A stretch of 37,680 bases of DNA, from assembly GCA_045546875.1 (NCBI GenBank), contig JAZQDP010000040.1, positions 1 to 37,680 on the forward strand, read 5' to 3'. The notes below the pieces were generated by a model. That model made no database searches. It had not been told where the DNA came from and saw nothing but the letters and a program-made list of their open reading frames with translations. Every line of letters begins with the position of its first letter. Within the stretch, counting starts at the first letter, position 1. Shown here one piece after another: positions 16,701-25,417 of this stretch. The translations under genes were made by a program, and so were the position numbers. The stretch is from RUG11551 sp045546875. GTDB taxonomy: Bacteria; Planctomycetota; Planctomycetia; Pirellulales; Thermoguttaceae.

Positions 16701-19700
16701 TCCAGACCGGTTATTGTTTCCGGAGCCGTCAGTTCAAACGTTGAATTGAGGCAATCGACAATCGGAAACGATATTTCATTTTTGCCATTAACAACTTCGA
16801 TCCCAGGGTGGAAGTCCGCTTCAATCCGGTATCGCCCCGGCTGAGAGAGCCGAATTCCCAGAGCATTGTTGCGATAACCGAATTGCGACATAATATCGGG
16901 GCTGAGCTTTTCCCAACTCCAATACAGCGATTCTGAACTCTCAGTTTGTGGAGCGGTTTGATCCGGGGCGTCTGAAGGCGCAGCAGGTTTTTCAGACGGC
17001 GCGATGTTAGCTCGGAGAAGCCTGCCGCGGCTGACGGAAATTTCGGATGCCGACAGCAGCGTTCGCTGAAGCCGATCCGGGAGCTGGAAGAAAACGTTGG
17101 GCACAAGCGTCTCAATTTCCAGCGTGCACTTCCAATCGTCGGTTTCGGTTTTATAAAGCCGTTGAATCAGTTTGCCGCTATACTCTGCCCGGCAAATGAC
17201 CCACGAACGATCGGTCGTAAACGACGACTTATCGTGAATCAGTTCAAGCAATTCCTGAGGGACGTAATACCCTTTTTTCGGATTGTTTTGGCTATCGAGC
17301 GGAACGAAAATATCAAATTCGTTCTTTTCTTCCCCTCCAAAAGGATTTGAATCCATATTCATCGGCGGCGGTAAAACGGGCGTTTGACCGATAGCGGCGC
17401 CAATCGTTACAAGCGTCAAAACAAGGAACGTCCATAACGTTATTCTGGTCGATAACGAGCCGGATCCCGGCTGCGTTTGCGTTTTGTACACCGAGGACGA
17501 GTCCTTTCTGGAAGACGGTTCGCCAACCAAAACGAGCAAGCACACAAGACCTCCCAAAAATATGCCGGAAAAAGGCAGTGTAACAAACCACGGAAGCGTT
17601 TCACAAATGACGCAGCACACAATTACAACCACGCCCACGCAACGACGAATTCCCCAGTTTGGCAGCTTGAATTTCTTTTGTTGAACTCCAACATTGGTTC
17701 TTTCGCCATTGGCAATTATCGTCAGGGAATCGGAATCGCCTGTTGAGCGTTTCTCAAATGCGGTTTCGACGCTGTGGTTATAGTAGAGCATAAAAATCAG
17801 TGAAATCGTTGCGATGAAAAACACCCATCGAATACATTCGCTCGTTTCGGATCGGACGATGTAAATTGTCGATAATTCGTCCTTCGTTTCAAATCGGCAA
17901 CTGTTCCACGCTCTGGACGCGAACGAACCGGCAAATAAAAACGGCTTGCTATCTGAAACTGCCGGGATGGGGGCAATGTCTGACAGGTTCAATTCTGCGT
18001 CCTCGGATTCTATTTCCTCACCGGAGCTTTTATCGTCCCACAATTGAGTAAAGATTCTCAAAAAAGGCGATATGTCATGACAAATCAACGACCCGAACAG
18101 GCGTTCGCGCCAGCCATCAACGGCAATGTCGGATGACGAATAGGAATTTAATCTCCGCCAGGATTTGGGATAGCATAGATTCCAGACCGACTTAAATACC
18201 GGAATATTTAACTGAGGTTTTTGAGGTTCAATCGAATCCCAAGCCCGGAGAGAATGGTCATAACTGGTCCATTGAACGGCTAAGGTAAATATTTTCCTGT
18301 TGGACGGCAGCAGAATCGTATAGACGCTTTCGGATTCCTTGATAATATACTCTCCGTTGACGATTTCGTTGTCAATCCGAACGCCGGTAAGAAACGTCTT
18401 GGATTCTGCGGATTTATTCTTTACCGAACTGGTTGGCAACGTCAGCTTCAAGCGGATGTTGGGCGAATCCTGAGCCTGAATTTCTTCCTGCGGAGGGAAT
18501 CGGTTTTCAATCGTCCAGAGGGCTGACGTGAGGACGGCGCCGCTGGCAAAACGACGTTCATCAATGATTAGGTTCCACGCCCAAATGGAATTGTTGTTTA
18601 TCGGGTCGGTTACGGCATAAATTTTAATTGTTGGAATTTCGGTTGAATCGGCGGCGCCGCCCGGTCGATTGACGCGCTCGTATTCAAAGGAGCCGATTGA
18701 ATAGTCGTTTAATTTGTCGTTGAGCAGCGGAACGGATTTCATTTCCGGAGCCGTGGCGTCAAACGCTCGGGGCAGGGACGAATACACTTTAACCCGACCG
18801 AACAAATGCGAGCAATCGACCGATTCAACGATTTCAAAAACGCGCTCTTTCGACCACTTTACCTGGCGAGACAGATTAATCGTAAACGGGCTGGAAACGT
18901 TCTTTGGGATGGCAATCGAATACACGTTTTTTTCGACGCGTTCGACCGTAACTTTGTAACTGTCGTCAGCGCAGGTCAAAACGGCGTTCCAGTCAGCGGT
19001 TTCGTCGGAGTCGGCTCCATACGAAAACCGAAACTGGTTAAGATACGACCGCTCGGAGGAAAAAACGAGTTCAATCGATTCGTCAAGGCTGTGTTGATTT
19101 ACCCAAATAACAACATTGGCGTCCACGTCGTACTTGCCTTCAATCGGCTGCAGAGTGGCTTTGTAATCGCCCCATTTTTTCAAATCGATGCAAAACTCAT
19201 AGCTTGTAACGCGGGAGGAGTCCGGAGTCATCCTGGACGCGCGCTCAATTCCAACCGGGAGCGAACGCTCCGCCGGGGCGGTCGGCGGCGTTTTAAGGGT
19301 CAAGTTCTGCTCCGGAGAATACATCACCCGATCGCCAATAACAAACTTTTCGTTCGGCGCGACGTTGACAAACAGCGTTTCTTTTCGCGGTTCAATCCGG
19401 TTGAACTTAAGCGGTTCAAACCGGTTGAGTTCCACCGGCTCGCCCCAATCGGCAATGATGTGGGATTCAACGTTTAACGTCAAATTCCGACCGGGCGCCA
19501 GGCTTTTTCGCAAATAGATTTTCAGAATTCTTTTTGCCGGGTTGAGCGGGTCAGGCTCGACGCTCCAATCGTCGAGAACGTCCGGCTGATCGGGAAACGC
19601 TGCGTTATCTATCGTCAGCCCGTCTGGCGTCGGCGCCGTTAATTCGTACAAACTGCCCTGAACCGCTTCGAGTTCAATCGTTTGATTAAACAACGCCTGA

Positions 19701-21235
19701 GACCCTTCCCATTGAACGGAGGTTTTAACGTTTGAATAAAACAGTTCTTTAGTCGGATCAAAGGCAACAGCAACGTCGGCGTCGGGGGAATTGAGTTCAA
19801 CGGACGTCTGATATTGACGATTTGGGGTTCGAACGGTTTCGACGGCAGAAGCGCCCTCGCCGGCGGAAACGGTCAGCGGTTCAAACGGAGACGTTATCAC
19901 GGCAGAGCCGTTTTGCCATCGCTGAGACAAGAGCTTTATTCTGGGCAAGGTCAGGAACCAGGCGGACGAATCGGGGCTGGATTCTGCCTGCTCCTTTTGA
20001 ATGATGGCTTTATCGAACGGGCGCTGCGCCGACAGCGTCAGGGTTGGAGTGGAACTGACGAGTTTGCATTTTCGCAAATCGACAACCGCGCCCGAATCGG
20101 TGTAACGAACGTCCGCCGGCTGGTCGTCTAAAAATGCAGTCCAAACAACCTCAGGGCTATGAACGGCGGTAAACGGAATTTCAACCGGGAATTGGGAATC
20201 AGACGCGAGGTCAAATTTAAATTCTGACCGGATGTCAAAATGACCCGGAGCAAAAGAATAGACGTTCTTTTGGACGTACTGACATTCTTTTTGAGCTGTC
20301 TTTTCGTTTTCCGAGGCGATGTGGATTATAACCGTTTGCGGCTCCGACCATCGAATCGAATATTTTTTTGAGCCGTCTTTATTTTTCGATTGTTTAACGT
20401 CCGCGCAGAGGAACGACTCGGCGCCGGCAGAGGCGTTGGGCAGGATCGACAGTTCCTCGTCGGCGGGAATGTCAATCGACCACAGGGATTCCAACCCGGT
20501 AACGGCTTGAAGGCGGTAGTCGTTATTGGCGCCGCGCTGCGCTTTCCAATGGAATCGAACCGTACCCTTTGCCGGGACGAATAAAATCGCAGAGCCGTTG
20601 GGCAAACTGGCGGCTAACAAATCGGAGGTCGCCTGGACGCCGGCGTCCGTTATAAATTCCCAATCGGTGATGAGTAATTTTACCGGCGGGAGAATCAAAA
20701 AACATCTGGACTGCGACGTTTGAACGCTGGCGTTGAGAGCCGAATACAATTTGGAATTGTACGTCCCTTGTTTCGTGTTGACTTTCCATTCTCCCCAGCC
20801 TGCCAGTTCACCCGACTCCGATTTGTTCCCGTAATACCGGGCGGATTCTATATAAGCGCTGCCGGGAGCAAGTTCTCTTGTCCCGATGAGCGAATCGCGC
20901 TCGTTCTGCAGGGTTTTCCAGGACTCATATTCCGAGTCAAAACTTTGAGCGGACAGAAAAGAATACTTTCCGTTTCCCATTGGCCAGAGTGAAATCCGGG
21001 ATTCCGGCGCGAAGACCTTTCGGACGCCAATAACCATCGTTCTTTCCGAATCCGGGAGCTTTGCCGGGGCTTGAGAATCCGTTCGGGGCGAATCCTGCCG
21101 AACGTCTTCCGCCTGACCCGATCGCGGAGCCGGCTGCTGAGAAAACGCTGCCGAAAATGCAAAAAGAGTCCACGCCGCACCCAAAATGAGAGCAGGTAGA
21201 ATTCTTTTCGACAGTTTGGTTTTAATTTTCGGCAT
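13703..21235 (-). CDS. Giant (2510-residue) envelope protein made of two membrane-anchored modules
   Basis: I do not recognise a named family. The protein starts with a signal peptide (ILPALILGAAWTLFAFSAAFS). Module 1 is a long beta-rich exported region to about residue 1130. It ends in a membrane helix (about 1135-1150, WVFFIATISLIFMLYY) and a hydrophobic pair at about 1197-1240. At about 1262-1285 a second signal-peptide-like helix (LWTFLVLTLVTIGAAIGQ) opens module 2, followed by PPP and FDIFVPLDSQ...YVPQELLELIH. That start resembles the mature start of the 1192-residue neighbour. A Ser/Asn/Pro-rich linker lies near 1730-1815, a coiled coil near 2322-2392, and two or three membrane helices near 2425-2482. 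The frame is unbroken. No Shine-Dalgarno is visible; REP-like hairpins begin 10 bp upstream of the start. Probably cell-envelope; function unknown. Confidence 0.8.
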   Translation of the reverse strand: MPKIKTKLSKRILPALILGAAWTLFAFSAAFSQQPAPRSGQAEDVRQDSPRTDSQAPAKLPDSERTMVIGVRKVFAPESRISLWPMGNGKYSFLSAQSFDSEYESWKTLQNERDSLIGTRELAPGSAYIESARYYGNKSESGELAGWGEWKVNTKQGTYNSKLYSALNASVQTSQSRCFLILPPVKLLITDWEFITDAGVQATSDLLAASLPNGSAILFVPAKGTVRFHWKAQRGANNDYRLQAVTGLESLWSIDIPADEELSILPNASAGAESFLCADVKQSKNKDGSKKYSIRWSEPQTVIIHIASENEKTAQKECQYVQKNVYSFAPGHFDIRSEFKFDLASDSQFPVEIPFTAVHSPEVVWTAFLDDQPADVRYTDSGAVVDLRKCKLVSSTPTLTLSAQRPFDKAIIQKEQAESSPDSSAWFLTLPRIKLLSQRWQNGSAVITSPFEPLTVSAGEGASAVETVRTPNRQYQTSVELNSPDADVAVAFDPTKELFYSNVKTSVQWEGSQALFNQTIELEAVQGSLYELTAPTPDGLTIDNAAFPDQPDVLDDWSVEPDPLNPAKRILKIYLRKSLAPGRNLTLNVESHIIADWGEPVELNRFEPLKFNRIEPRKETLFVNVAPNEKFVIGDRVMYSPEQNLTLKTPPTAPAERSLPVGIERASRMTPDSSRVTSYEFCIDLKKWGDYKATLQPIEGKYDVDANVVIWVNQHSLDESIELVFSSERSYLNQFRFSYGADSDETADWNAVLTCADDSYKVTVERVEKNVYSIAIPKNVSSPFTINLSRQVKWSKERVFEIVESVDCSHLFGRVKVYSSLPRAFDATAPEMKSVPLLNDKLNDYSIGSFEYERVNRPGGAADSTEIPTIKIYAVTDPINNNSIWAWNLIIDERRFASGAVLTSALWTIENRFPPQEEIQAQDSPNIRLKLTLPTSSVKNKSAESKTFLTGVRIDNEIVNGEYIIKESESVYTILLPSNRKIFTLAVQWTSYDHSLRAWDSIEPQKPQLNIPVFKSVWNLCYPKSWRRLNSYSSSDIAVDGWRERLFGSLICHDISPFLRIFTQLWDDKSSGEEIESEDAELNLSDIAPIPAVSDSKPFLFAGSFASRAWNSCRFETKDELSTIYIVRSETSECIRWVFFIATISLIFMLYYNHSVETAFEKRSTGDSDSLTIIANGERTNVGVQQKKFKLPNWGIRRCVGVVVIVCCVICETLPWFVTLPFSGIFLGGLVCLLVLVGEPSSRKDSSSVYKTQTQPGSGSLSTRITLWTFLVLTLVTIGAAIGQTPVLPPPMNMDSNPFGGEEKNEFDIFVPLDSQNNPKKGYYVPQELLELIHDKSSFTTDRSWVICRAEYSGKLIQRLYKTETDDWKCTLEIETLVPNVFFQLPDRLQRTLLSASEISVSRGRLLRANIAPSEKPAAPSDAPDQTAPQTESSESLYWSWEKLSPDIMSQFGYRNNALGIRLSQPGRYRIEADFHPGIEVVNGKNEISFPIVDCLNSTFELTAPETITGLEFPEIYGAVEEVPQTRELKDPSVPVPARNVVKKVNLGAMQKLVVRWNEGGTLSDDPVFDVDSLTWWEVAPERVNVKIKYKVKVVSGSVSSIELKADEKLTLLNGAASEEDKSDIIKYPYPSIISSIAENPKRPGYYTVEFTRPINTQASFELDFRWKNVAGVGRLQFPTTSISNSRIGTRLLAFTFDPRLQYDCVTESLTQLSGQAFTEQWRANSEIAEPKNDARVNNGSANSNAGAANSNSGSTTENDNSAVPANGETNAPKAPFTPESQPVPPVQPGKEESESKPAEQTTAPSVQPPTVAYDLNRSRRMTEGTGTGSIDSVMMNVQRVTPTSTASAEAYVLARQNRLLWQIKWNVVSSKGEWSGCTAEIPASLTALKNQLSITSATIVPKQEGKSNKPLPISTFIHGSKLHLYWGVPIEAPCQIIVIGKLVADKSGVNLESNSNSGSESSSQPVQKFPFNFPLIDSMTITQFRLAVAREDDCLVKTSFEKATPESVAFTKSGISIESPFTGRNQRLLETWQTPLSDVSKKPVDIVLEAQKNVVDSQIDCTVEVKHNGSAQLTVKGRVTTTQGSLDEILLEAPEICSVPVSTRTTLDCQLDADSISPGRYILRPQSPFAAESDFELSIPLKKDVKGQWQATVSKSDKYLVKLEHISEPEIQTSQPTEKAEDVKTPLKRFGMKVYVKPISDNEYYASAEFACYLSDNEFVQVKIPERSKIQDVQIQGKSTFWKLKENSAQTILIPVNVQNALVNIRIIYLTTLHRRLFSEPVKFIPPVIENSNEHPDIIWIVLPWKELGRIGNANVRPTSFSNALSWIINNLNNELQFLRQEGRTSDDVAIQQLEKQLVVIERKLSEEIKASNAIGAREKESFRKLQEELAILDYPLAIINHQPPIIGIGNSESAFELAPVMPPPIKTGTIWEALTLLAAPILIWLVFFPPEWFLPWRPSFVLGCLSVLWGLWFNLYGIAVILAIVATIDFLRKLRQFSQPNIIPLRVR

Positions 21236-21244
21236 TTCGTGCGC

Positions 21245-21292
21245 AACCGCTTTAGCGGTTGAATATCAGTAGCCGTGGGTTTCAACCCACGG
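21245..21292. repeat. REP-like double hairpin, left unit
   Basis: AACCGCT TT AGCGGTT (21245-21260) is followed by CCGTGGGTT TC AACCCACGG (21273-21292), two near-perfect palindromes. The same two stems recur in mirrored order at 21439-21485. The unit sits 10 bp upstream of the giant gene's start codon. Confidence 0.8.
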
Positions 21293-21363
21293 AATAAAGA
21301 ACAAAAAACAAAAACACGCCCGAATCCCCAAGTTCTATTCTAAACGAGTCAACCTGTTTTTCC

Positions 21364-21391
21364 TTCTATCGGAGCAGAAGCTCTGATAGAA
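21364..21391. other. Central hairpin between the mirrored REP-like units
   Basis: TTCTATCGGAGC (21364-21375) pairs with GCTCTGATAGAA (21380-21391) over the loop AGAA with one mismatch. It lies roughly midway between the two double hairpins. Confidence 0.5.
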
Positions 21392-21438
21392 TGAAAAATG
21401 GAATTTGTCGATGTTGTTTTATTGTGTCTTTTTACTGT

Positions 21439-21485
21439 CCGTGGGTTTTACCCACGGCTAGGAACATTGAACCGCTAACGCGGTT
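21439..21485. repeat. REP-like double hairpin, right unit (mirrored)
   Basis: CCGTGGGT TTT ACCCACGG (21439-21457) is followed by AACCGC TAAC GCGGTT (21470-21485). The stems match those at 21245-21292 but in reverse order, so the 240-bp stretch is bounded by inverted copies, as in BIME elements. Confidence 0.8.
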
Positions 21486-21510
21486 CTGATCAGAGCACAA
21501 GGTTTAATTA

Positions 21511-21612
21511 GGAATTCGGAATGCGGAATTCGGAATTTCGCAAGGCGCCTCATTAAATAACTTACCACTAATCACTAACCACTTGCCACTACTGCCTTCT
21601 GCCAACAAACCG
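21511..21612. repeat. Heptameric tandem repeats (GGAATTC, then CTAACCA type)
   Basis: GGAATTC, GGAATGC, GGAATTC, GGAATTT (21511-21538) are four units. A second run from 21561 has CTTACCA, CTAATCA, CTAACCA, CTTGCCA, CTACTGC, CTTCTGC. The run ends within a few bases of the stop codon of the 1192-residue gene. Confidence 0.75.
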
Positions 21613-24600
21613 CTATCCTTTACTTGACCCTTTTGAAGCGGACTGCGCGATGGTGGCGTCGTCGGCGGGGTCGGTCGTTGGTTTCTTTCGGAACAGGAAG
21701 GACAGAACGAGGAGCATAACGCCGATGGCGGACGCCTGTAAAACAACCAGGGACAGTTCCGGTTCCCACAGGGAGGTTCCCAGCAGAACGGTTGCGAAGA
21801 CGGTTAAAACCCACATCTTCCGCAGCCGTCTAAAATGGAGGATGAGCAAACCGATAATCAAAACCGTCATGGCGGAGGTAAATACAAGCGTCGTTCGATC
21901 CATTAACATCAAATCGACTTCTTTTATCTGCCCGTATCCGCTAAAGAGGTAAACGTTTACGCCCTGTGGCGGGTCTGGCAAATGCCGTCCTCCCGACCAT
22001 TGCTGGAGAATGTTCCAGGAATAGACAGCGTTTCGCCGGAAGAACGGTCCTTGTCTCTGCCAGGCGTATTCGGCATTGAGTTCTTCCGGGGACGAAAGCA
22101 AGTGAACGTTCTTTGGCACGCACAAGCTCCAGTAGAGCCATCGAGTCCATCGCGGTTCATCGGCGCCATTGGGCTGGACGAGGTACGGCAGCTGAATCCG
22201 TTCTTCCTTAAACCCTCTGGAGGAACGGTTAAAATAATAGCTGACTTCTAACGTGTGTGATTTTCCATCGTTTGGCACGGCAATGTCAACCCTCTGATTT
22301 TGCAGGGGTCGGAACTGATCCGTCGGTTTGCCGTCGAGGAGAATTTCCAACGATCCCATATCGACTTCCATCGGGGCCGCCAAGACGATGTGCGGCGAGG
22401 TCGGAACAAACTGGAACGTCAGCGCGTCCTGACGTCGGGTAGGCGTGAGCCAAGTCTGAATCCAGGCGCGATCCACCGTCAGGGAATCCCAAACCATTCC
22501 CTGCTTTCGATGAATCGACAACGTCAGCTCGGAACTGGAATTGAGAACTTTCTCTCCTGCCGCCTTGCGGCGTTCCAGCGTTAGGGGAGAACTGTCGGCG
22601 TTGTCGTCCGCGCTGGCGACTGAATCCGATTCGTTATTTTTAACGTTGAGCGCCGAGGGCGAATTCTCTGCGTGAGAAAGTTCCCAAAATTGTGGATTGT
22701 TCAGTTCCCAAACCCGGTTCAATTCCAGATTGACGGACTCGCATTTAACAATCCGATTTTCCGGATCTTCCGGAATCTCACATTCTGTCAGCGGCAAATT
22801 CAATTCCAAAGGGCTGTCCGCTTCCGACTCGCTGAGCGGAACGGAATAGGACGCCGTGATGACAAACCTCCCGATTTTGGGCGGGTCAAGGCTGGCGGTG
22901 ATCCGCGTCTGACCGTTGTCGGTCGTTTTCCGAATGTTGAGTTCCTGTCCGTCAAGGGTAAACTTCAAATCCTGGGCTTCAGCAAGGGAATTCGCCCCGA
23001 TAAACGACGCCTGAGAAACCGATTCGTTCTGAACCGAGAATTCAAAATCCTGTTTTATATGACCCTGAGTTTGTGAAATGTGAATCGTCGCGTTTGAATG
23101 GACGTCAACCTGGCGCCGCAACACCGTTAAACTGGATTTGAATTCTGCGGACGGATTGTCAACTCGATAGCAGAACAACTCGCCCGTCGAATTATTCAGT
23201 TCAGACGTTGAATAATTTTGCTTAATCAGCTTTTCCGTTTTATCCATTGACGGATTTAATTTGACGTTGGTTGCGCTTAAGACGTAAAGTATTCCCGGCG
23301 CAACAATGACGTCTTCCGAGGTGGAATTGGCGCAGGGGCGAGGTAACAGAAATGAAATGTCTTTCGCGCCCGGCTCTATGTTTTTATAGAGCGTCATTTT
23401 CATTTCGACGGTTCCAGTCGTCGGCTGCGCCAATCGGGCTGACACGCGGCCGTCCACATCCTGCGATTCAGACGTAAACGCGTTTTCTGGACCAATATCT
23501 TTGACCGAACGCAAGCTCCAGCCGTTCAAATCCACGTCAAGCCAGTTCGCCTGACCGCCGCGAATATTGTACTTCCACGTCGATTCCAGCCGCATCTCTT
23601 CAGAGCCGACAAAAATGCTGCACTGCGGCTGAACGTTAATTCTGGTTCGACCGGCTATGATTCGAGCCAACAACGAGTTGGGCTGCTCGGAAAACATAAA
23701 TCCGTAGTCGTACCGCCCCTGATACGTTGCCGGCAGTTCGTCAACGCGGCTAACCCGCTGATCCGGGTTCCATAAAACCTGATAGTTCTTTTCGACGCTC
23801 ACGCCAATGCAGCCGCTGTACCGAACGGAATCGGGAATTCCAAACCCCAACAGTTCTATCCATTGTGAGGAAGCGCCTTTTCCTAACGGCGCCCTCGCCT
23901 GGAACGTTAATTTGGCTCTGTTTTCGTAGTCGTTGTTTAACAGAATTTTAACCTGATTGTCTGCCCTGTTTTCCGCGGCGCTGGGGATTCGCTCAATCGA
24001 GTATTCGTTTGTCGGGCTGGGCAATGCCTCAGCGTTCGGAGGCAGCGTTAAAATGAATTCTCGGGGAGACTGACTGGAGAACTGCAACTGCATATTGACC
24101 AGATAAAATATCTCGTTCGAGCGGACGTCAGCATGGATTTCCGCCGTCGTTTCCAGAATTCTGGAATCCGTCTGCTTGGCGGCGCTGGGCTGCCATTGCA
24201 GACGGAAGTCCGTCCCCAAAGAATAGCCGGTAAACAACGTTTTCCTGCCGTCGTCAATGGGCGTCGTTTTCCCCGAAAAAAAATCGGAACCGGGCATTTC
24301 AATCGACGGATACGGGATTTCTAACGTCAACTGGCTAAACAGCGCTTGAGGCAATTTCAGGGACATCGAATAAATCGACTGATTCTTCTGCAACGGAACA
24401 AGAATTTTCAGCGTAGCCTCAATTGACAAGTCGGGCGATTCAAACCCTTCTTCAGACGTGGACTGCGTACTGGATTTATTGTCGGCAGAGCCTTCAGAAT
24501 CGGCGTCTTTTGCGGCTTCTTCGTTTGCTGAAGCGTCTTTATTTTCTGCATCTTCGTCAGATTTCCCGTCCTCCTGCGGGGCTTTTTCCTCTTTTGGCAA

Positions 24601-25191
24601 ATTCGGGACGGAGGCGCCCGGTTCCGGAATGTTTTGGGCGCTCTGGTTACGAATCAGCAACGCGTAACCGCCGCCGTTAAGCGGGGTCATAATTGCGCCG
24701 GGGCTGCATTGAGGCGGTTCAAGCAGGATAACCCCGTTGAGCTGCAACGGAATCCGAATCAAGGATTTTTTGAGTACGGTAAACTTCATCCTGAGTTCAA
24801 GCTCGGCAGAATCCCCCTTCTGAACGCCGGTAAGCGTCAACCTCTGGCAGATATAATCCGGAGTTTGAGCGTGCAACTGGCTTTCGTTGAGACGTTCAAC
24901 AAGAGCGTCAAGCTCCTCAGGCGTCCAATTCAAAGCGGGAAAGAGTTCGCCGTTCTTCTCGATTAAGTACAACGGCAGCAAATCCCGAACGGATTTTCGA
25001 AAATATTTTGGCGGTGGCGGCGACATTTCAGGAAGAGGCGGTCGCACCGGCGGCTTGCCTTCCGGATCAACCAAATTACGCACCGTCGGTTCCGAATTAT
25101 CGTCTCTGCTTCGCTCTTGAGAAACCGCGCCTTGAGACGCCCATAAAAGCGTTATTATCGTCAGAATGTAGTATAAATATATCCTTCGCAC
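21613..25191 (-). CDS. Large (1192-residue) membrane-anchored exoprotein
   Basis: I do not recognise a named family. The start is a GTG at 25191 without an obvious ribosome site; it gives a clear signal peptide (MRRIYLYYILTIITLLWASQ, cleavage near GAVSQ). The mature part opens with Pro-rich sequence and LLPLYLIEKNGELFPALNW, then TPEELDALVERLNE, a layout shared with module 2 of the 2510-residue protein. An acidic Glu/Asp/Ser/Ala-rich linker occupies about residues 195-255. The rest is beta-rich until three hydrophobic helices at about 1100-1163 (LVFTSAMTVLIIGLLILHF and following), and a short charged tail faces the cytoplasm. So most of the protein would lie outside the inner membrane. The MMPL gene lies upstream and the giant gene downstream on the same strand, with spacers of 226 and 377 bp. 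Confidence 0.8.
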   Translation of the reverse strand: MRRIYLYYILTIITLLWASQGAVSQERSRDDNSEPTVRNLVDPEGKPPVRPPLPEMSPPPPKYFRKSVRDLLPLYLIEKNGELFPALNWTPEELDALVERLNESQLHAQTPDYICQRLTLTGVQKGDSAELELRMKFTVLKKSLIRIPLQLNGVILLEPPQCSPGAIMTPLNGGGYALLIRNQSAQNIPEPGASVPNLPKEEKAPQEDGKSDEDAENKDASANEEAAKDADSEGSADNKSSTQSTSEEGFESPDLSIEATLKILVPLQKNQSIYSMSLKLPQALFSQLTLEIPYPSIEMPGSDFFSGKTTPIDDGRKTLFTGYSLGTDFRLQWQPSAAKQTDSRILETTAEIHADVRSNEIFYLVNMQLQFSSQSPREFILTLPPNAEALPSPTNEYSIERIPSAAENRADNQVKILLNNDYENRAKLTFQARAPLGKGASSQWIELLGFGIPDSVRYSGCIGVSVEKNYQVLWNPDQRVSRVDELPATYQGRYDYGFMFSEQPNSLLARIIAGRTRINVQPQCSIFVGSEEMRLESTWKYNIRGGQANWLDVDLNGWSLRSVKDIGPENAFTSESQDVDGRVSARLAQPTTGTVEMKMTLYKNIEPGAKDISFLLPRPCANSTSEDVIVAPGILYVLSATNVKLNPSMDKTEKLIKQNYSTSELNNSTGELFCYRVDNPSAEFKSSLTVLRRQVDVHSNATIHISQTQGHIKQDFEFSVQNESVSQASFIGANSLAEAQDLKFTLDGQELNIRKTTDNGQTRITASLDPPKIGRFVITASYSVPLSESEADSPLELNLPLTECEIPEDPENRIVKCESVNLELNRVWELNNPQFWELSHAENSPSALNVKNNESDSVASADDNADSSPLTLERRKAAGEKVLNSSSELTLSIHRKQGMVWDSLTVDRAWIQTWLTPTRRQDALTFQFVPTSPHIVLAAPMEVDMGSLEILLDGKPTDQFRPLQNQRVDIAVPNDGKSHTLEVSYYFNRSSRGFKEERIQLPYLVQPNGADEPRWTRWLYWSLCVPKNVHLLSSPEELNAEYAWQRQGPFFRRNAVYSWNILQQWSGGRHLPDPPQGVNVYLFSGYGQIKEVDLMLMDRTTLVFTSAMTVLIIGLLILHFRRLRKMWVLTVFATVLLGTSLWEPELSLVVLQASAIGVMLLVLSFLFRKKPTTDPADDATIAQSASKGSSKG

Positions 25192-25362
25192 TTATTTTAA
25201 CCTCAATTATCTATTTTACAGGATTTCCCCTGTTTTGGGAAGAGGGTCAACAAGGAAAAGACACAAAAAAGATATATTATAAGCAGGTTGTAGCGATTAC
25301 AACGACTTTACTGGCAAAGATAAGACAGATAGAATAGAAAAATAATGGGGACAGTTGGGAAA

Positions 25363-25405
25363 ATTCTGGGAACTGCTAGGAAAAAATCCCAGCTTTTCCC
25401 AGAAT
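25363..25405 (-). terminator. Possible terminator after the MMPL gene
   Basis: ATTCTGGGAA (25363-25372) pairs exactly with TTCCCAGAAT (25396-25405), with a nested GGGATTTTTTCC in the loop; on the minus strand TTTTCCC follows. It lies 13 bp after the MMPL stop. The remainder of the spacer (25192-25362) shows nothing else that I recognise. Confidence 0.45.
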
Positions 25406-25417
25406 CCTCCTGGCGCC

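Noticed and set aside
18806..19477. 223-codon plus-strand frame inside the giant gene
   Set aside because: Lies within an unbroken 2510-codon frame and has no motif; several other plus-strand frames in this gene were rejected for the same reason.
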